The position numbers were made by a program, and so were the translations under genes. A stretch of DNA of 13,377 nucleotides, from the NCBI GenBank assembly GCA_913052345.1, contig CAJXDR010000054.1, forward strand, positions 1-13,377, in the 5' to 3' direction. Shown in pieces: positions 13,145 through 13,377 of the stretch (position 1 is its first letter; the number at the start of each line of letters is the position of its first letter). The stretch comes from UBA4421 sp002470275. Lineage in GTDB: Bacteria; Pseudomonadota; Gammaproteobacteria; Pseudomonadales; Azotimanducaceae. Under the pieces are notes generated by a model that did no database searches, was not told the origin of the DNA, and worked only from the letters and a program-made list of their open reading frames with translations.

Positions 13145-13377
13145 ATGGCTATCGATAAGCAAGTATTTCGCAGCGGCCCCTATGCTGACTTCATCGCTCA
13201 AGCGGTGAGGGTCAACGGCGTCCTTTACAATTACCAGCCGTTCAGCCAATGGCGCCGAGATGATTGTTCGGAATCGTGGTCCCCGAGATCCCGGCAGCTA
13301 TTTCTTGGTTGCTAATCAAGAACTGATTAAGGTTGAGGGAGAAAAACCCGAAATCGAAGGCTCCGAATTAGCTGATC
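13145..13377 (+). pseudogene. RidA-like N-terminal fragment with broken reading frame, reaching window edge
   Basis: From ATG at 13145, with GGGG 9 nt upstream, the frame reads MAIDKQVFRSGPYADFIAQA VRVNGVLY. This is the beginning of a RidA/YjgF/UK114-family protein (enamine/imine deaminase), in which LY is normally followed by a SGQ-type strand. Here the text becomes NYQPFSQWRRDDC and stops at 13313-13315 after 56 codons. The +1 frame is open from 13209 to the edge and reads sensibly as ANGAEMIVRNRGPRDPGSYF and onward, but I do not recognise that part as RidA. So there is either a frameshift near 13225-13260, a fusion/recombination point, or an assembly or sequencing error. Only 233 bp are visible, so functional status is undecided. 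Confidence 0.45.

Noticed and set aside
1..13377. Mobile elements, CRISPR arrays, tRNA or rRNA genes
   Set aside because: No transposase or integrase motifs, no regularly spaced repeats, and no tRNA or rRNA-like segments were seen anywhere in the window.

Overview
The window looks like chromosomal DNA from a free-living, probably marine, gammaproteobacterium. It has moderately high GC (mid-50s % by eye), tight operons with clear Shine-Dalgarno sites, and a gene set typical of aerobic degraders of branched or terpenoid acids. The taxonomy is inference from gene content; there is no rRNA or other marker gene here.

Layout: (1) Positions 1-4001 are a minus-strand run, read from right to left: a TetR/AcrR regulator, two adjacent acyl-CoA dehydrogenase (ACAD) genes, a glutathione S-transferase-like gene, and the start of an F420-dependent luciferase-like oxidoreductase that leaves the window at its left edge. 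(2) An 80-bp A/T-tract-rich divergent promoter region (4002-4081) separates this from a plus-strand operon (4082-10273): acyl-CoA carboxylase beta (carboxyltransferase), acyl-CoA carboxylase alpha (biotin carboxylase plus BCCP), enoyl-CoA hydratase, and an AtuA-family (DUF1446) protein. The first three genes overlap and the fourth starts 5 bp after the third. (3) Convergent to this operon is a secreted type-B carboxylesterase (10304-11827, minus). (4) Divergent from the esterase is a secreted protein of unknown function (12000-13088, plus). (5) The right edge carries a RidA-like N-terminus whose reading frame breaks after about 28 codons.

Working model (inference): the divergent operons around the TetR gene form a branched acyl-CoA catabolic module of the Liu/Atu type. 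The ACAD pair would introduce an alpha,beta double bond, the biotin carboxylase/carboxyltransferase would carboxylate the methyl branch of a 3-methyl-enoyl-CoA, the hydratase would hydrate the glutaconyl-CoA-type product, and the AtuA-like protein would act in a still undefined step. No acyl-CoA ligase, HMG-CoA-type lyase or thiolase is visible, so the pathway must be completed elsewhere or use a different exit. The secreted esterase could release the acid or alcohol substrate outside the cytoplasm, but that link rests only on proximity.

The points most worth a second look are the complementary residue losses in the two ACADs (suggesting an obligate alpha2beta2 enzyme), the non-canonical substrate-pocket region of the carboxyltransferase (Ser177 where MCC has Phe), and the AtuA protein of unknown reaction.
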